This document shows, in pieces, positions 1 through 8,720 of a DNA stretch of 36,323 nucleotides. The number at the start of each line of letters is the position of its first letter. The stretch's first letter is position 1. The notes beneath the pieces were generated by a model. The model did no database searches. It was not told the DNA's origin and saw only the letters and a program-made list of their open reading frames with translations. This stretch comes from Xanthomonas codiaei (GTDB taxonomy: Bacteria; Pseudomonadota; Gammaproteobacteria; Xanthomonadales; Xanthomonadaceae), in the NCBI RefSeq assembly GCF_002939785.1, contig NZ_MDEC01000040.1:1-36323 (forward strand), written 5' to 3'. A program made the position numbers and the translations under genes.

Positions 1-321
1 TCCGCCAATGCGGCAGCGCGCAGGTTGCTTTTGCTACGCATACCTCCATGTTCTGCTTTGCCGGGGACGACCGGCGGTACTGGATGGCGTGCGCTGGACA
101 GGAGTGCCTGGACGCGACGCGTGGGCTGCCGCTGCCAAGACAGGGCACGCACAGGTCCAATTCCTCCCAGGTTCTGAGGCGTTGCGAATCTTGCCGAGAC
201 GATTCCACAACATGCGGTCCTTAGTTCTTGTTTTTGAAGAACCACTCCGGCCGTAGGGAATTACGACCAGCCTTACACGGTTGTTTACCTGGGGAAAGTG
301 ACCTAGCGTGAGGCGTTACAC
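1..321. other. Left-edge stretch with no supported gene
   Basis: No reading frame here resembles a known protein; an 82-codon frame on the plus strand has neither a ribosome binding site nor recognisable content. On the minus strand GGAGG at 47-43 lies just one base before an ATG at 41, which would open a frame (MRSKSNLRAAALA) running off the left edge, but that spacing is too short for a convincing start. A small inverted repeat (GTTCTT at 224-229 and AAGAAC at 237-242) is present. The stretch is followed on the plus strand by a strong terminator, so a small non-coding transcript ending there is possible but unproven. Confidence 0.4.
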
Positions 322-357
322 CCACAAAAAACCCCGCTTTTGCGGGGTTTTTTGTGG
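322..357. terminator. Strong bidirectional intrinsic terminator
   Basis: A perfect stem (CCACAAAAAACCCCGC pairing with GCGGGGTTTTTTGTGG) closes on a TTTT loop. Because the arms contain A6 and T6, both strands carry a GC-rich hairpin followed by a U run. On the minus strand it lies about 30 bases after the putA stop and should end that transcript. On the plus strand it would end whatever enters from the left. Confidence 0.9.
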
Positions 358-388
358 CGAGGCTGATGCGCGTTCTCGGTGAACCGCC

Positions 389-3300
389 TTAGTCCCCCAG
401 CGTCAGCAGCGAGGCATTGCCGCCTGCGGCAGTGGTGTTGACGGTGACGACCTTTTCGGTGGCAAAGCGCAGCAGGTAATGCGGGCCGCCGGCCTTGGGG
501 CCGGTCCCGGACAGTCCCTGGCCGCCGAACGGTTGAACCCCGACCACTGCGCCGATCTGATTGCGGTTGACGTAGACATTGCCCACCGCGACACGCGAGG
601 TGATGCGCTCAATGGTCTCGTCGATGCGCGAATGCACGCCCAGCGTCAGGCCATAGCCTGTGGCATTGATCTGCTCGATCACCGTATCGAGTTGGTCGGC
701 CTTCCAGCGAATGACATGCAGCACGGGGCCGAACACCTCGCGCTGCAACTGCGCGAGCGAGGTCAATTCATAGGCACGTGGCGCGAAGAAGCTTCCGTGG
801 GCGGTACCTGCATCCAGCCTGGTGGTCGCGATCAGACGCGCTTCGCGGTCCATGCGCGCCGCGTGATCTTCCAGGATCTTGAGCGCATCGGCATCGATCA
901 CCGGACCAACGTCGGTCGACAACAGGCCCGGATCGCCGATCTTCAACTCGCCCATGGCACCGGCCAGCATGGTCATGACCTTGTCGGCGATGTCGTCCTG
1001 GACGAACAGCACACGCGCCGCAGAGCAGCGCTGTCCGGCGGAGATGAAGGCGCTGGAGATCGCGTCCTTGACCACTGCCTCCGGCAGCGAGGACGAGTCG
1101 GCGATGAACGCGTTCTGGCCACCGGTCTCGGCGATCAAGACGCCGATGGCCGCATCGCGCGCCGCAAGGGTGCGGTTGATGATGCGCGCGGTCTCGGTGG
1201 AGCCGGTGAAGGCGACACCGGCCACGCGCGGATCGTTGGTCAGTGCGGCACCGACGGTGGCGCCATCGCCCGGCAGGAACTGAACGGCCGCTTCCGGTAC
1301 GCCGGATTCGTGCAGCAGCTTGACCGCTGCAAAGCCGATCAGATTGGTCTGCTCGGCCGGTTTGGCGATGACCGTGTTGCCCGCGGCCAGTGCTGCCGCG
1401 ACCTGGCCGAGGAAGATCGCCAGAGGGAAGTTCCACGGGCTGATGCAGACGAAGACGCCACGGCCATGCAGCTGCAGTTCGTTGGATTCGCCGGTCGGCC
1501 CGGGCAGGCGTTCGCGCGCGCCGAATTGCGCGCGTGCCTGGCCAGCGTAGTAACGCAGGAAATCGACCGCTTCGCGGACCTCGGCGACGGCATCGGGCAG
1601 GGTCTTGCCGGCTTCCTTGACGCAGATCGCCATGAACTCGGGCATGCGCGCTTCCAGCAGGTCGGCGGCGTGCTCCAGGATGGTGGCGCGGCTTGCCGCC
1701 GGCGTGCGATTCCAGGCTGGCTGCGCGGCCGCTGCGGCCGCAAGCGCCTTCTGCACGGTGGCCGGGTCGGATGGCTGCCAATGCCCGACCGTCTCGCGGC
1801 GATCTGCAGGATTGAGCACAGGCGCGCGCGGCGTGCCGACGACTGCGCCGGGCACCAGCGGCATGGCCGCCCACGGCTTGATCGCGGCGTTGAGTTGGTC
1901 GGCCAGCTGCCGCAGATCGTTGTCGTTGGCGAGATTGGCGCCCATGGAATTTTTCCTGTGTTGGTTCTGGCTGCGCAACAGATCGGTCGGCAGCGGGATC
2001 TTGGGATGCGGGATCGAAGCAAACGACGACACCGCTTCGACCGGATCGCGGATCAGGTCCTCGATGGCGACATCCTCATCGGTGATGCGATTGACGAAGC
2101 TGGAATTGGCGCCGTTCTCGAGCAGCCGGCGCACAAGATAGGGCAGCAGATCCTCATGCGAGCCGACCGGCGCATACACCCGGCATGGCAAACCCAGGCG
2201 ATCTGCCGGAATCACTTCGGCGTACAGGTCATCGCCCATGCCGTGCAGCTTCTGGTGCTCGTAGACCTTGCCGCCGGAGATCGCACGCACCGCAGCGATG
2301 GTCTGCGCATTGTGGGTGGCGAACATGGGATACAGCGCATCGCTGTGCGCGAACATCCGTCGTGCACAGGCCAGGTAGGACACGTCGGTATTCTGCTTGC
2401 GGGTGAATACCGGGTAGCCGGGATGGCCTTCGATCTGGGCGCGCTTGATCTCCGCATCCCAGTACGCACCCTTGACCAGGCGCACGGGAATTCGGCGACC
2501 GACGCGACGTGCCAGGTCGGCCAGGAAGTCGATCGTATAGGGCGTGCGCTTCTGATACGCCTGCACGGCCAGGCCATAGCCTTCCCAGCCATCCAGCGAC
2601 GGATCCGAGAACGTGGCTTCGATGATGTCCAGCGACAGTTCCAGGCGGTCGGCTTCCTCGGCGTCGACGGTGTAGCCGATGCCATAGGACTTGGCCAGCT
2701 GCGCCAGCTCCAGCACGCCCGGAACCAGCTCTGCCATCACGCGTGCGCGCTTGGCGTGCTCGTAACGCGGATACAGCGCCGACAGCTTGATCGAAATGCT
2801 GGGCGCGGCGAACACATCGGTGCCGACGAAGTTGCCGCTGCGGCCGATCGCATGGATGGCATCGCGATACGCCTGCAGGTAGCGTTGCGCGTCCTTCATG
2901 GTGAGCGCGCCTTCGCCGAGCATGTCGAACGAATAGCGGTAGTTGGCGTTGTCGCCCTTGCGCGAGCGCGACAGGGCCTCGCCGATGGTCCGGCCCATGA
3001 CGAACTGGTGGCCCATGATCTTCATGGCCTGACGCACGGCCAGGCGGATCACCGGCTCGCCGACGCGGCCGATCAGGCGCTTGAACGCACCAGGCACATC
3101 GGCGCGGGTGAGGTCGTTGAGTTGCACCAGCCTGCCAGTGAGCATCAGGCCCCACGTGGAGGCGTTGACCAGCATCGAATCGCTGCCGCCCATGTGCTTT
3201 TTCCAATCCGCATCGCCCAGTTTGTCGCGGATCAGCTTGTCTGCAGTGTCCTGATCGGGAATGCGCAGCAGCGCTTCGGCCACGCACATCAGCAACACGC

Positions 3301-3589
3301 CTTCCTCGCTGCCGAGGTCGTACTGGCGCATGAAGGCTTCGATTGCGCCCTGATCCTGCGCACGGGCGCGCACGCGGGTGACCAGGTCGGCGGCAAGCGC
3401 CTGCACCTTGGCCTGATCGGCAGCGGGCAGACGCGCCTGGTCGAGCAGCTCGTGCACGTGTTCGGCTTCGTCCTTGAGCCAGGCGGCGGTGATGGCGGCG
3501 CGCAATGCACCGGGCGCTGCCGGTAATTCGGGCGCCAGCAGCATGTGGGCGGTACTGGAAGAGGCAGTTGGATCGAGCTGAGCGTTCAT
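389..3589 (-). CDS. putA: Bifunctional proline dehydrogenase / L-glutamate gamma-semialdehyde dehydrogenase PutA
   Basis: PutA oxidises proline to glutamate in two steps: an FAD proline dehydrogenase passes electrons to the quinone pool, and an NAD-dependent aldehyde dehydrogenase finishes the job. The 1066-residue product has the PRODH barrel in its first half (for example SIKLSALYPRYE, RLVKGAYWDAEIK) and the aldehyde dehydrogenase domain in its second half, with the NAD-binding WNFPLAIF and VAFTGSTETA segments, the catalytic Glu in LIAETGGQNA and the catalytic Cys in SAGQRCSAARVL. It is well short of the roughly 1320 residues of E. coli PutA and lacks the N-terminal ribbon-helix-helix domain, so it should be purely enzymatic and not repress its own gene. 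The ATG at 3589 is followed directly by MNAQLDPTAS. Transcription ends at the hairpin at 322-357. Confidence 0.97.
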   Translation of the reverse strand: MNAQLDPTASSSTAHMLLAPELPAAPGALRAAITAAWLKDEAEHVHELLDQARLPAADQAKVQALAADLVTRVRARAQDQGAIEAFMRQYDLGSEEGVLLMCVAEALLRIPDQDTADKLIRDKLGDADWKKHMGGSDSMLVNASTWGLMLTGRLVQLNDLTRADVPGAFKRLIGRVGEPVIRLAVRQAMKIMGHQFVMGRTIGEALSRSRKGDNANYRYSFDMLGEGALTMKDAQRYLQAYRDAIHAIGRSGNFVGTDVFAAPSISIKLSALYPRYEHAKRARVMAELVPGVLELAQLAKSYGIGYTVDAEEADRLELSLDIIEATFSDPSLDGWEGYGLAVQAYQKRTPYTIDFLADLARRVGRRIPVRLVKGAYWDAEIKRAQIEGHPGYPVFTRKQNTDVSYLACARRMFAHSDALYPMFATHNAQTIAAVRAISGGKVYEHQKLHGMGDDLYAEVIPADRLGLPCRVYAPVGSHEDLLPYLVRRLLENGANSSFVNRITDEDVAIEDLIRDPVEAVSSFASIPHPKIPLPTDLLRSQNQHRKNSMGANLANDNDLRQLADQLNAAIKPWAAMPLVPGAVVGTPRAPVLNPADRRETVGHWQPSDPATVQKALAAAAAAQPAWNRTPAASRATILEHAADLLEARMPEFMAICVKEAGKTLPDAVAEVREAVDFLRYYAGQARAQFGARERLPGPTGESNELQLHGRGVFVCISPWNFPLAIFLGQVAAALAAGNTVIAKPAEQTNLIGFAAVKLLHESGVPEAAVQFLPGDGATVGAALTNDPRVAGVAFTGSTETARIINRTLAARDAAIGVLIAETGGQNAFIADSSSLPEAVVKDAISSAFISAGQRCSAARVLFVQDDIADKVMTMLAGAMGELKIGDPGLLSTDVGPVIDADALKILEDHAARMDREARLIATTRLDAGTAHGSFFAPRAYELTSLAQLQREVFGPVLHVIRWKADQLDTVIEQINATGYGLTLGVHSRIDETIERITSRVAVGNVYVNRNQIGAVVGVQPFGGQGLSGTGPKAGGPHYLLRFATEKVVTVNTTAAGGNASLLTLGD

Positions 3590-3612
3590 GCGAAATGGGC
3601 CTTGATAACCGT

Positions 3613-3650
3613 GCTCATTCTAGTGAGCCACGGCGGTTGCACACTTGTGC
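3613..3650 (-). promoter_or_regulatory. Candidate putA promoter with two inverted repeats
   Basis: On the minus strand TAGAAT (3622-3617) is a good -10 hexamer about 28 bases before the putA ATG. It lies within an inverted repeat, GCTCA-N6-TGAGC (3613-3628). No TTGACA-like hexamer stands at the right distance. Instead a second inverted repeat, GCACA-CT-TGTGC (3639-3650), covers the -35 position. A promoter without a good -35 and with dyads over both elements suggests control by a separate regulator. This is inference from sequence only. Confidence 0.4.
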
Positions 3651-3868
3651 GGATGCGGCAGCTTTCCCGCCGTTTTGTGCAGGTCGCCCGTGGTTGTGAT
3701 GGCGACCCCACTCAGCGCTGCGTGCACCCCCAGGTTTTCGGGAAGTGATTGATTTGACGCGCACTTTTAGCTGCACTGCAGCAAATTGCCGATTGCCGGA
3801 AACGCTTGCCGCATGCGTCGGCGCAGGTCTACCATCGGGCTGTTCCCGCAGTGCGCTGCGTGTGGCCG

Positions 3869-4345
3869 ATGATCGAAGTGCTGCCATTGATGTCCGAAGG
3901 GGCCGGGACGCAATTGCGGTTGCGGCCTCCGCGGGCACTGTCGTCCCGGCAGTTCGTCCTGTTGTTTGTGGTCTTGGCTGGAACGATGTGGTTGTTTGCG
4001 GGCCTGGGGTGGTGGACCGGCAATGCATTCGCGCCGGTGTTCGCCCTGTTGCACAGTGGTGTGGTGGCGCTGGCGCTGCGGCAGTTGTGGCGAAGCGGCG
4101 AGCGCGAAGAAGCGATCCGGGTTGGGGAAACCGCTGTCGAGGTATTTCCGTCCGGGCGTGCGCCACCAGCGTTTCAGGTACATCCGCATTGGGTGCGGCT
4201 GTGCATGGAACGGGATGACAGGGTGCTGTTGGTGAGCAGCGGCAGGCAGATCGAGATCGGAAGTTTTCTCGGGCCGGCCGAACGTGTGGAACTGGCAGAT
4301 ACGCTGAAACGCTTGCTCGCGGCCGCCAATGGCCGTCACCGATGA
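3869..4345 (+). CDS. DUF2244 integral membrane protein at the head of the cox operon
   Basis: This 158-residue protein matches what I know of the DUF2244 family, often found beside cytochrome oxidase genes; its function is unknown. It has a short polar N-terminus, two adjacent membrane segments (FVLLFVVLAGTMWLFAGLGW and AFAPVFALLHSGVVALALRQL) and a soluble C-terminal part ending in RVELADTLKRLLAAANGRHR. The frame is open further upstream (to 3806), but the ATG at 3869 (MIEVLPLMSEG) gives the usual family length; the ATG at 3890 is an alternative. Neither has a clear ribosome binding site. Only 16 bases separate its stop from coxB, so the two are probably co-transcribed, and the operon promoter should lie in 3650-3868. 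A TTGACG at 3754-3759 is a weak -35 candidate with no convincing -10. Confidence 0.8.
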   Translation: MIEVLPLMSEGAGTQLRLRPPRALSSRQFVLLFVVLAGTMWLFAGLGWWTGNAFAPVFALLHSGVVALALRQLWRSGEREEAIRVGETAVEVFPSGRAPPAFQVHPHWVRLCMERDDRVLLVSSGRQIEIGSFLGPAERVELADTLKRLLAAANGRHR

Positions 4346-4361
4346 CGTAAGGGTCTAGGCA

Positions 4362-5324
4362 ATGACGCAACGCAGCAGCTGGAAATCGATCTACACCGGA
4401 TGGGGACTGTCATTGGCGGCGCTGGCGATCGCGCCAGCCGCCGTGGCGCAGTCTGCCGACCCCAAGGAATGGCAGCTCAACATGGGCCGCGGGGTCACCC
4501 AGACCGCGCGCATGGCCTACGAAGCGCATATGGTGGCGCTGTGGGTCTGCGTGGTGATCGGCGCGCTGGTGTTCGGCGCGATGGGCTATGCCATCTTCAA
4601 GTTTCGCAAGTCCAAGGGTGCGGTGGCTGCGCAGTTCAGCCATAACACCAAGGCCGAAGTGCTGTGGACGGTGATCCCGGTGCTGGTGTTGATCGCCATG
4701 GCCTGGCCGGCGACTGCCAAGCTGATTGCGATGTACGACACCCGCGAATCGGAAATGACGGTCAAGGTCACCGGCTATCAATGGATGTGGAAATACGAGT
4801 ACCTGGGCCAGGGCGTGGAATTCACCAGTCGCCTGGCGCGCGAATCCGATCGGATCCGCCAGAGTGGCGAACGTCCGACTGCGGCGTCGCAGCCGCACTA
4901 TCTGCTGGACGTCGATAACCGGCTGGTGTTGCCGGTCGACACCAAGATCCGCTTCGTGATCACCGCCGACGATGTCATCCACGCTTGGTGGGTGCCGGCG
5001 CTGGGCTGGAAGCAGGACGCGATCCCGGGCATCGTCAACGAAGCCTGGACCAATATCGAGCAACCGGGCGTGTACCGCGGGCAATGTGCCGAATTGTGCG
5101 GCAAGGACCACGGGTTCATGCCGATCGTGGTCGAAGCCTTGCCCAAGGCCGAATTCCAGCGCTGGCTGGCCTCGCGGCGCGGCGCGGCGCAAGCGGCGCC
5201 CGCAGGTGCGGCACCGGCTCCCGCGGCGCCCGCCCCTGCAACACCCACGCCGGCGCCCGCTGGCGACGCGGCGCCTGCACCCGCACCCGCGACGCCGGCT
5301 GCCGCACCGACCGCCGCTCTTTAA
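4362..5324 (+). CDS. coxB: Cytochrome c oxidase subunit II (aa3 type)
   Basis: Subunit II accepts electrons from cytochrome c at its binuclear CuA centre on the periplasmic face. The 320-residue protein has a signal peptide (about 1-29, ending AAVAQ), two transmembrane helices (about 57-80 and 100-124) and a cupredoxin domain. All CuA ligands are visible: His207 (VIHAWWVP), Cys242, Glu244, Cys246, His250 and Met253 in GQCAELCGKDHGFMP. An aromatic patch (YQWMWKYEY, about 139-147) is the expected electron entry site. No cytochrome c domain is fused; instead the last 45 or so residues are Ala/Pro-rich low complexity, probably a flexible periplasmic tail. coxA follows after 39 bases. Confidence 0.97.
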   Translation: MTQRSSWKSIYTGWGLSLAALAIAPAAVAQSADPKEWQLNMGRGVTQTARMAYEAHMVALWVCVVIGALVFGAMGYAIFKFRKSKGAVAAQFSHNTKAEVLWTVIPVLVLIAMAWPATAKLIAMYDTRESEMTVKVTGYQWMWKYEYLGQGVEFTSRLARESDRIRQSGERPTAASQPHYLLDVDNRLVLPVDTKIRFVITADDVIHAWWVPALGWKQDAIPGIVNEAWTNIEQPGVYRGQCAELCGKDHGFMPIVVEALPKAEFQRWLASRRGAAQAAPAGAAPAPAAPAPATPTPAPAGDAAPAPAPATPAAAPTAAL

Positions 5325-5363
5325 CCGCACGCAACCGCACCGCTTCGCAGAGGTCGTTCCGTC

Positions 5364-6968
5364 ATGGCGCATACCGCAGTCGATCACCACGGACACCACC
5401 AGCCCGGTTTCGTCGAGCGCTGGTTCTTTTCGACCAATCACAAGGACATCGGCACGCTGTATCTGTTGTTCTCCTTCGTGATGTTCATCATCGGCGCGGC
5501 GATGAGCGTGGTGATCCGCGCCGAACTCATGGAGCCGGGCCTGCAATTCGTCAAGCCGGAATTCTTCAACCAGATGACCACCGTGCATGCGCTGGTGATG
5601 ATCTTCGGCGGGGTGATGCCGGCCTTCGTGGGGCTGGCCAACTGGATGATTCCGCTGCAGATCGGCGCGCCGGACATGGCGTTGCCGCGCATGAACAACT
5701 GGTCGTTCTGGCTGTTGCCGGTGGCCTTCACTTTGCTGTTGCTGACGCTGTTCCTGCCCGGCGGTGCGCCGGCCGGTGGCTGGACGCTGTACCCGCCGCT
5801 GTCGCTGCAGGGCGGCTACAACGTGGCCTTCAGCGTGTTCGCGATCCATGTTGCCGGTGTCAGCTCGATCATGGGCGCGATCAACATCATCGCCACCGTG
5901 CTGAACATGCGCGCGCCGGGCATCGACCTGCTGAAGATGCCGATCTTCTGCTGGGCATGGCTGATCACCGCCTTCCTGCTGATCGCGGTGATGCCGGTGC
6001 TGGCCGGTGCGGTGACCATGTTGCTGACCGACAAGTTCTTCGGCACCAGCTTCTTCAATGCGGCCGGTGGCGGCGACCCGGTGATGTACCAGCATATCTT
6101 CTGGTTCTTCGGCCACCCGGAGGTGTACATCATGATCCTGCCGGCGTTCGGCGTGGTCAGCGAGATCATCCCCACCTTCAGCCGCAAGCCGCTGTTCGGG
6201 TACCAGGCGATGGTCTACGCGATTGCGGCGATCGCGTTCCTGAGCTTCATCGTGTGGGCGCACCACATGTTCACCGTGGGCATGCCGCTTGGGGGCGAGA
6301 TCTACTTCATGTTCGCCACCATGCTGATCTCCATCCCGACCGGGGTGAAGGTGTTCAACTGGGTCAGTACGATGTGGAAGGGGTCGCTGACCTTCGAATC
6401 GCCGATGCTGTGGGCGGTGGCGTTCGTGATCCTCTTCAGCATCGGCGGATTCTCGGGCCTGATGCTGGCGATCGTGCCGGCCGACTTCCAATATCACGAC
6501 ACCTACTTCGTGGTGGCGCATTTCCACTACGTGCTGGTCACCGGCGCGGTGTTCGCGCTGATCGCAGCGGTGTACTACTGGTGGCCGAAGTGGACCGGGC
6601 GCATGTACAACGAGACCTGGGCCAAGTTCCATTTCTGGTGGACGATGATCTTCGTCAACCTGCTGTTCTTCCCGCAGCACTTCCTCGGCCTGGCCGGCAT
6701 GCCGCGGCGTATCCCCGACTACAACGTGGTGTTCGCCGACTGGAACCTGGTCAGCTCGATCGGTGCGTTCGGCATGTTCGCCACCCCGTTCCTGATGGCC
6801 GGCATCCTGTTTGCCTCGCTACGCGGCGGCGCCAAGGCCGATGCGCGTGCATGGGAAGGTGCCAAGGGGCTGGAGTGGACGGTGCCATCGCCGGCGCCGG
6901 CGCATACCTTCACCGTGCCACCGGTGATCAAGCCTGGAGATCTTGCGCATGAAGACATCGGTCACTGA
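5364..6968 (+). CDS. coxA: Cytochrome c oxidase subunit I (heme a / a3-CuB catalytic subunit)
   Basis: Subunit I reduces oxygen to water and pumps protons. The 534-residue, roughly 12-helix protein keeps every key residue: His75 and His388 for heme a, His386 for heme a3, and the CuB ligands His251, His300 and His301. His251 sits in FGHPEVY with the Tyr255 crosslink partner. Glu253 in that motif together with Asp104 (QIGAPDMA) defines an A1-type enzyme with a D channel; Lys329 (PTGVKVFNW) marks the K channel. The start (MAHTAVDHHGHH) has a short His-rich cytoplasmic extension. Its last 20 bases overlap the start of a 57-codon gene, so translation of the two is probably coupled. Confidence 0.98.
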   Translation: MAHTAVDHHGHHQPGFVERWFFSTNHKDIGTLYLLFSFVMFIIGAAMSVVIRAELMEPGLQFVKPEFFNQMTTVHALVMIFGGVMPAFVGLANWMIPLQIGAPDMALPRMNNWSFWLLPVAFTLLLLTLFLPGGAPAGGWTLYPPLSLQGGYNVAFSVFAIHVAGVSSIMGAINIIATVLNMRAPGIDLLKMPIFCWAWLITAFLLIAVMPVLAGAVTMLLTDKFFGTSFFNAAGGGDPVMYQHIFWFFGHPEVYIMILPAFGVVSEIIPTFSRKPLFGYQAMVYAIAAIAFLSFIVWAHHMFTVGMPLGGEIYFMFATMLISIPTGVKVFNWVSTMWKGSLTFESPMLWAVAFVILFSIGGFSGLMLAIVPADFQYHDTYFVVAHFHYVLVTGAVFALIAAVYYWWPKWTGRMYNETWAKFHFWWTMIFVNLLFFPQHFLGLAGMPRRIPDYNVVFADWNLVSSIGAFGMFATPFLMAGILFASLRGGAKADARAWEGAKGLEWTVPSPAPAHTFTVPPVIKPGDLAHEDIGH

Positions 6969-7122
6969 GTCCGCCCCGGAATCGGCAGTGACGCGCCTGT
7001 TGTCTGCGGCCGAGCGGCAGGCGCAGCAGCGTCGCGCGGTGCGACGCACGGCGATCACGGTCGGCATCATCGCGTTGCTGATCTACGCGGGATTCATCGC
7101 ATCCGGAGTCATCGGGCGGTGA
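6949..7122 (+). CDS. 57-residue single-helix membrane protein between coxA and ctaG
   Basis: A small frame of 57 codons ([20 protein letters not shown]...) begins inside the end of coxA, overlapping it by 20 bases, and ends in a 4-base GTGA overlap with ctaG. It has an acidic then strongly basic N-terminal part ([13 protein letters not shown]) followed by one hydrophobic helix (about 35-55) ending ASGVIGR. The overlaps with both neighbours and the positive-inside layout argue for a real protein of the oxidase operon. Short one-helix proteins are common at this position in proteobacterial cox operons and have been called small assembly or subunit IV-like proteins. I cannot assign it to a named family with certainty. 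Confidence 0.75.
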   Translation: MKTSVTESAPESAVTRLLSAAERQAQQRRAVRRTAITVGIIALLIYAGFIASGVIGR

Positions 7123-7715
7123 GTGCACGTGCGCCCGCGCCTGCACCGACCGCTGGCTTGTTCAAGCTGCTTGCCGTGGTACTGGGTGTGTTCGTACTGA
7201 CGTTTTCCTTGGTGCCGCTGTACCGCATCGCCTGCGAGAAGGTCTTCGGTATCCGCATGGAGCGCGCGCCCGGCAACGCGCGGGCAGGCGCGGGCACGCT
7301 CGCCGTGCCAGGCAAGCGTACGGTGCGGGTGGAGTTCGATGCCGGTGTCAATTCCAAATTGCCGTGGACCTTCCATCCCGAGCAGATGACGATGGATGTG
7401 GTGCCGGGCGAGCTCAACGAAGCGCTGTACTTCGCACGCAACGACAGTGCACGCGCAGTGGTCGGCAGCGCGGTACCGTCGGTCGCACCCGCGCGTGCAT
7501 CGGGATATTTCAACAAGACCGAATGTTTCTGCTTCACCGCGCAGACCTTGCAGGCCGGCGAGACGCGCGACATGCCGCTGCGTTTCATCGTCGATCCGGC
7601 GCTGCCGCCGGAAGTCACCACCATCACCTTGTCCTATACGTTCTACCGCAACGATGCGCTGACCTCTGAATTGCAGGGCGCAGGCGCCTCCGGTGCGCCA
7701 CGCGCCGCACCGTAA
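7119..7715 (+). CDS. ctaG: Cytochrome c oxidase assembly protein CtaG (Cox11 family)
   Basis: CtaG/Cox11 delivers copper to the CuB site of subunit I. The 198-residue protein has one N-terminal membrane helix (about 14-35, [21 protein letters not shown]), the family signature [12 protein letters not shown] just after it, and a periplasmic beta-sandwich domain. The copper-binding Cys pair is present as CFCF (Cys136 and Cys138), and [12 protein letters not shown] is the expected C-terminal segment. The start is GTG at 7119, overlapping the preceding stop by 4 bases, which suggests translational coupling. A Pro/Ala-rich N-terminus and C-terminus flank the domain. Confidence 0.95.
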   Translation: MSARAPAPAPTAGLFKLLAVVLGVFVLTFSLVPLYRIACEKVFGIRMERAPGNARAGAGTLAVPGKRTVRVEFDAGVNSKLPWTFHPEQMTMDVVPGELNEALYFARNDSARAVVGSAVPSVAPARASGYFNKTECFCFTAQTLQAGETRDMPLRFIVDPALPPEVTTITLSYTFYRNDALTSELQGAGASGAPRAAP

Positions 7716-7751
7716 ATCCATCCACCCTTACCACGACACGGAAGCAACGCC

Positions 7752-8627
7752 ATGGCCGATCACAGTCCCAACGCCGATGCGTATTTCGTCCCGAGCCAGA
7801 GCAAATGGCCGTTCGTCGGCTCCATTGCGATGTTCGTTATGATGATCGGCGTGGCCAGCTGGCTCAATGATGCGGCCTGGGGCCGCTGGACGTTCTTCGC
7901 CGGCATGGCGATGTTGCTGGCGACGTTGTTCATGTGGTTTGGCGATGTCATTCGCGAGTCGAATGCCGGCAACTACAACCGCCAGGTGGACGGTTCGTTC
8001 CGCATGGGGATGGTGTGGTTCATTTTTTCCGAAGTGATGTTCTTCGGCGCCTTCTTCGGCGCGTTGTTCTACACGCGCGTGCTCACGCTGCCCTGGCTGG
8101 GCGGCGAGGGCGACGGGGTGATGACCAACGAATTGCTCTGGAATGGCTATTCGGCGGCCTGGCCGACCAATGGACCGGGCACGATCGGCGGGCAGTTCCA
8201 GACCATCCCGGCCTGGGGCCTGCCGCTGATCAATACCCTGATCCTACTCAGCTCGGGCGTGACCCTGACCATTGCGCACCACGCGCTGAAGGGCGGGCGC
8301 CGCGGTGCGCTGCTGCTGTGGCTGGGGCTGACGGTGCTGCTGGGCTGCGTGTTCTTGTTCCTGCAGGCGGAGGAGTACATCCACGCCTACACCGAACTCA
8401 ATCTCACCCTGGGTTCGGGCATCTACGGCTCCACCTTCTTCATGCTCACCGGATTCCATGGCATGCATGTGCTGCTGGGCACGATCATGCTGGCGGTGAT
8501 GTGGCTACGCGCGGCCAAGGGCCACTTCACCCGCGACAACCACTTCGCCTTCGAAGCGGCCGCGTGGTACTGGCACTTCGTCGACGTGGTGTGGCTGGCG
8601 CTGTTCCTGTTCGTGTATGTCCTTTGA
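7752..8627 (+). CDS. coxC: Cytochrome c oxidase subunit III
   Basis: Subunit III stabilises subunit I and supports proton uptake and oxygen entry. The 291-residue protein has seven predicted membrane helices, in a two-plus-five arrangement with a periplasmic loop (about 110-150) between them. Characteristic segments are FIFSEVMFFGAFFGALFY, LQAEEYIHAYTELN, FHGMHVLLGTIML and the C-terminal WYWHFVDVVWL. It is the last core subunit gene of the operon. A repeat hairpin (8628-8718) begins right after its stop, followed by a gene on the opposite strand. Confidence 0.97.
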   Translation: MADHSPNADAYFVPSQSKWPFVGSIAMFVMMIGVASWLNDAAWGRWTFFAGMAMLLATLFMWFGDVIRESNAGNYNRQVDGSFRMGMVWFIFSEVMFFGAFFGALFYTRVLTLPWLGGEGDGVMTNELLWNGYSAAWPTNGPGTIGGQFQTIPAWGLPLINTLILLSSGVTLTIAHHALKGGRRGALLLWLGLTVLLGCVFLFLQAEEYIHAYTELNLTLGSGIYGSTFFMLTGFHGMHVLLGTIMLAVMWLRAAKGHFTRDNHFAFEAAAWYWHFVDVVWLALFLFVYVL

Positions 8628-8718
8628 GGGCGGGGATTCGGCAGTGGTGATTCGGGATTCGCCAGACCAGGCGCCTGCGCGTTTGCGAATCCCCAATGTC
8701 GAATCCCCGATCCCGGCC
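8628..8718. repeat. Dispersed palindromic repeat, copy A, between coxC and the DUF2909 gene
   Basis: Two arms of about 35 bases (8628-8662, with GATTCGGGATTCGC, and 8685-8718, with GCGAATCCCCAATG and CGAATCCCCG) are imperfect reverse complements around a loop of about 22 bases. The same GGGATTCGGGATT-type core occurs at 22447-22540 and 22990-23026. It fills the space between two convergent stop codons and could fold into a hairpin that separates the transcripts. Confidence 0.75.
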
Positions 8719-8720
8719 CC

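Noticed and set aside
8..256. 82-codon plus-strand frame at the left edge
   Set aside because: No ribosome binding site, no family resemblance and an unusual composition; treated as non-coding.
479..3526. 1015-codon open frame antisense to putA
   Set aside because: It mirrors the codon pattern of putA in GC-rich DNA, has low-complexity Arg/Gly/Gln-rich content and no recognisable domain; putA is certain on the other strand.
4410..6680. 756-codon minus-strand frame across coxB and coxA
   Set aside because: His/Arg-rich shadow translation of two fully conserved oxidase genes.
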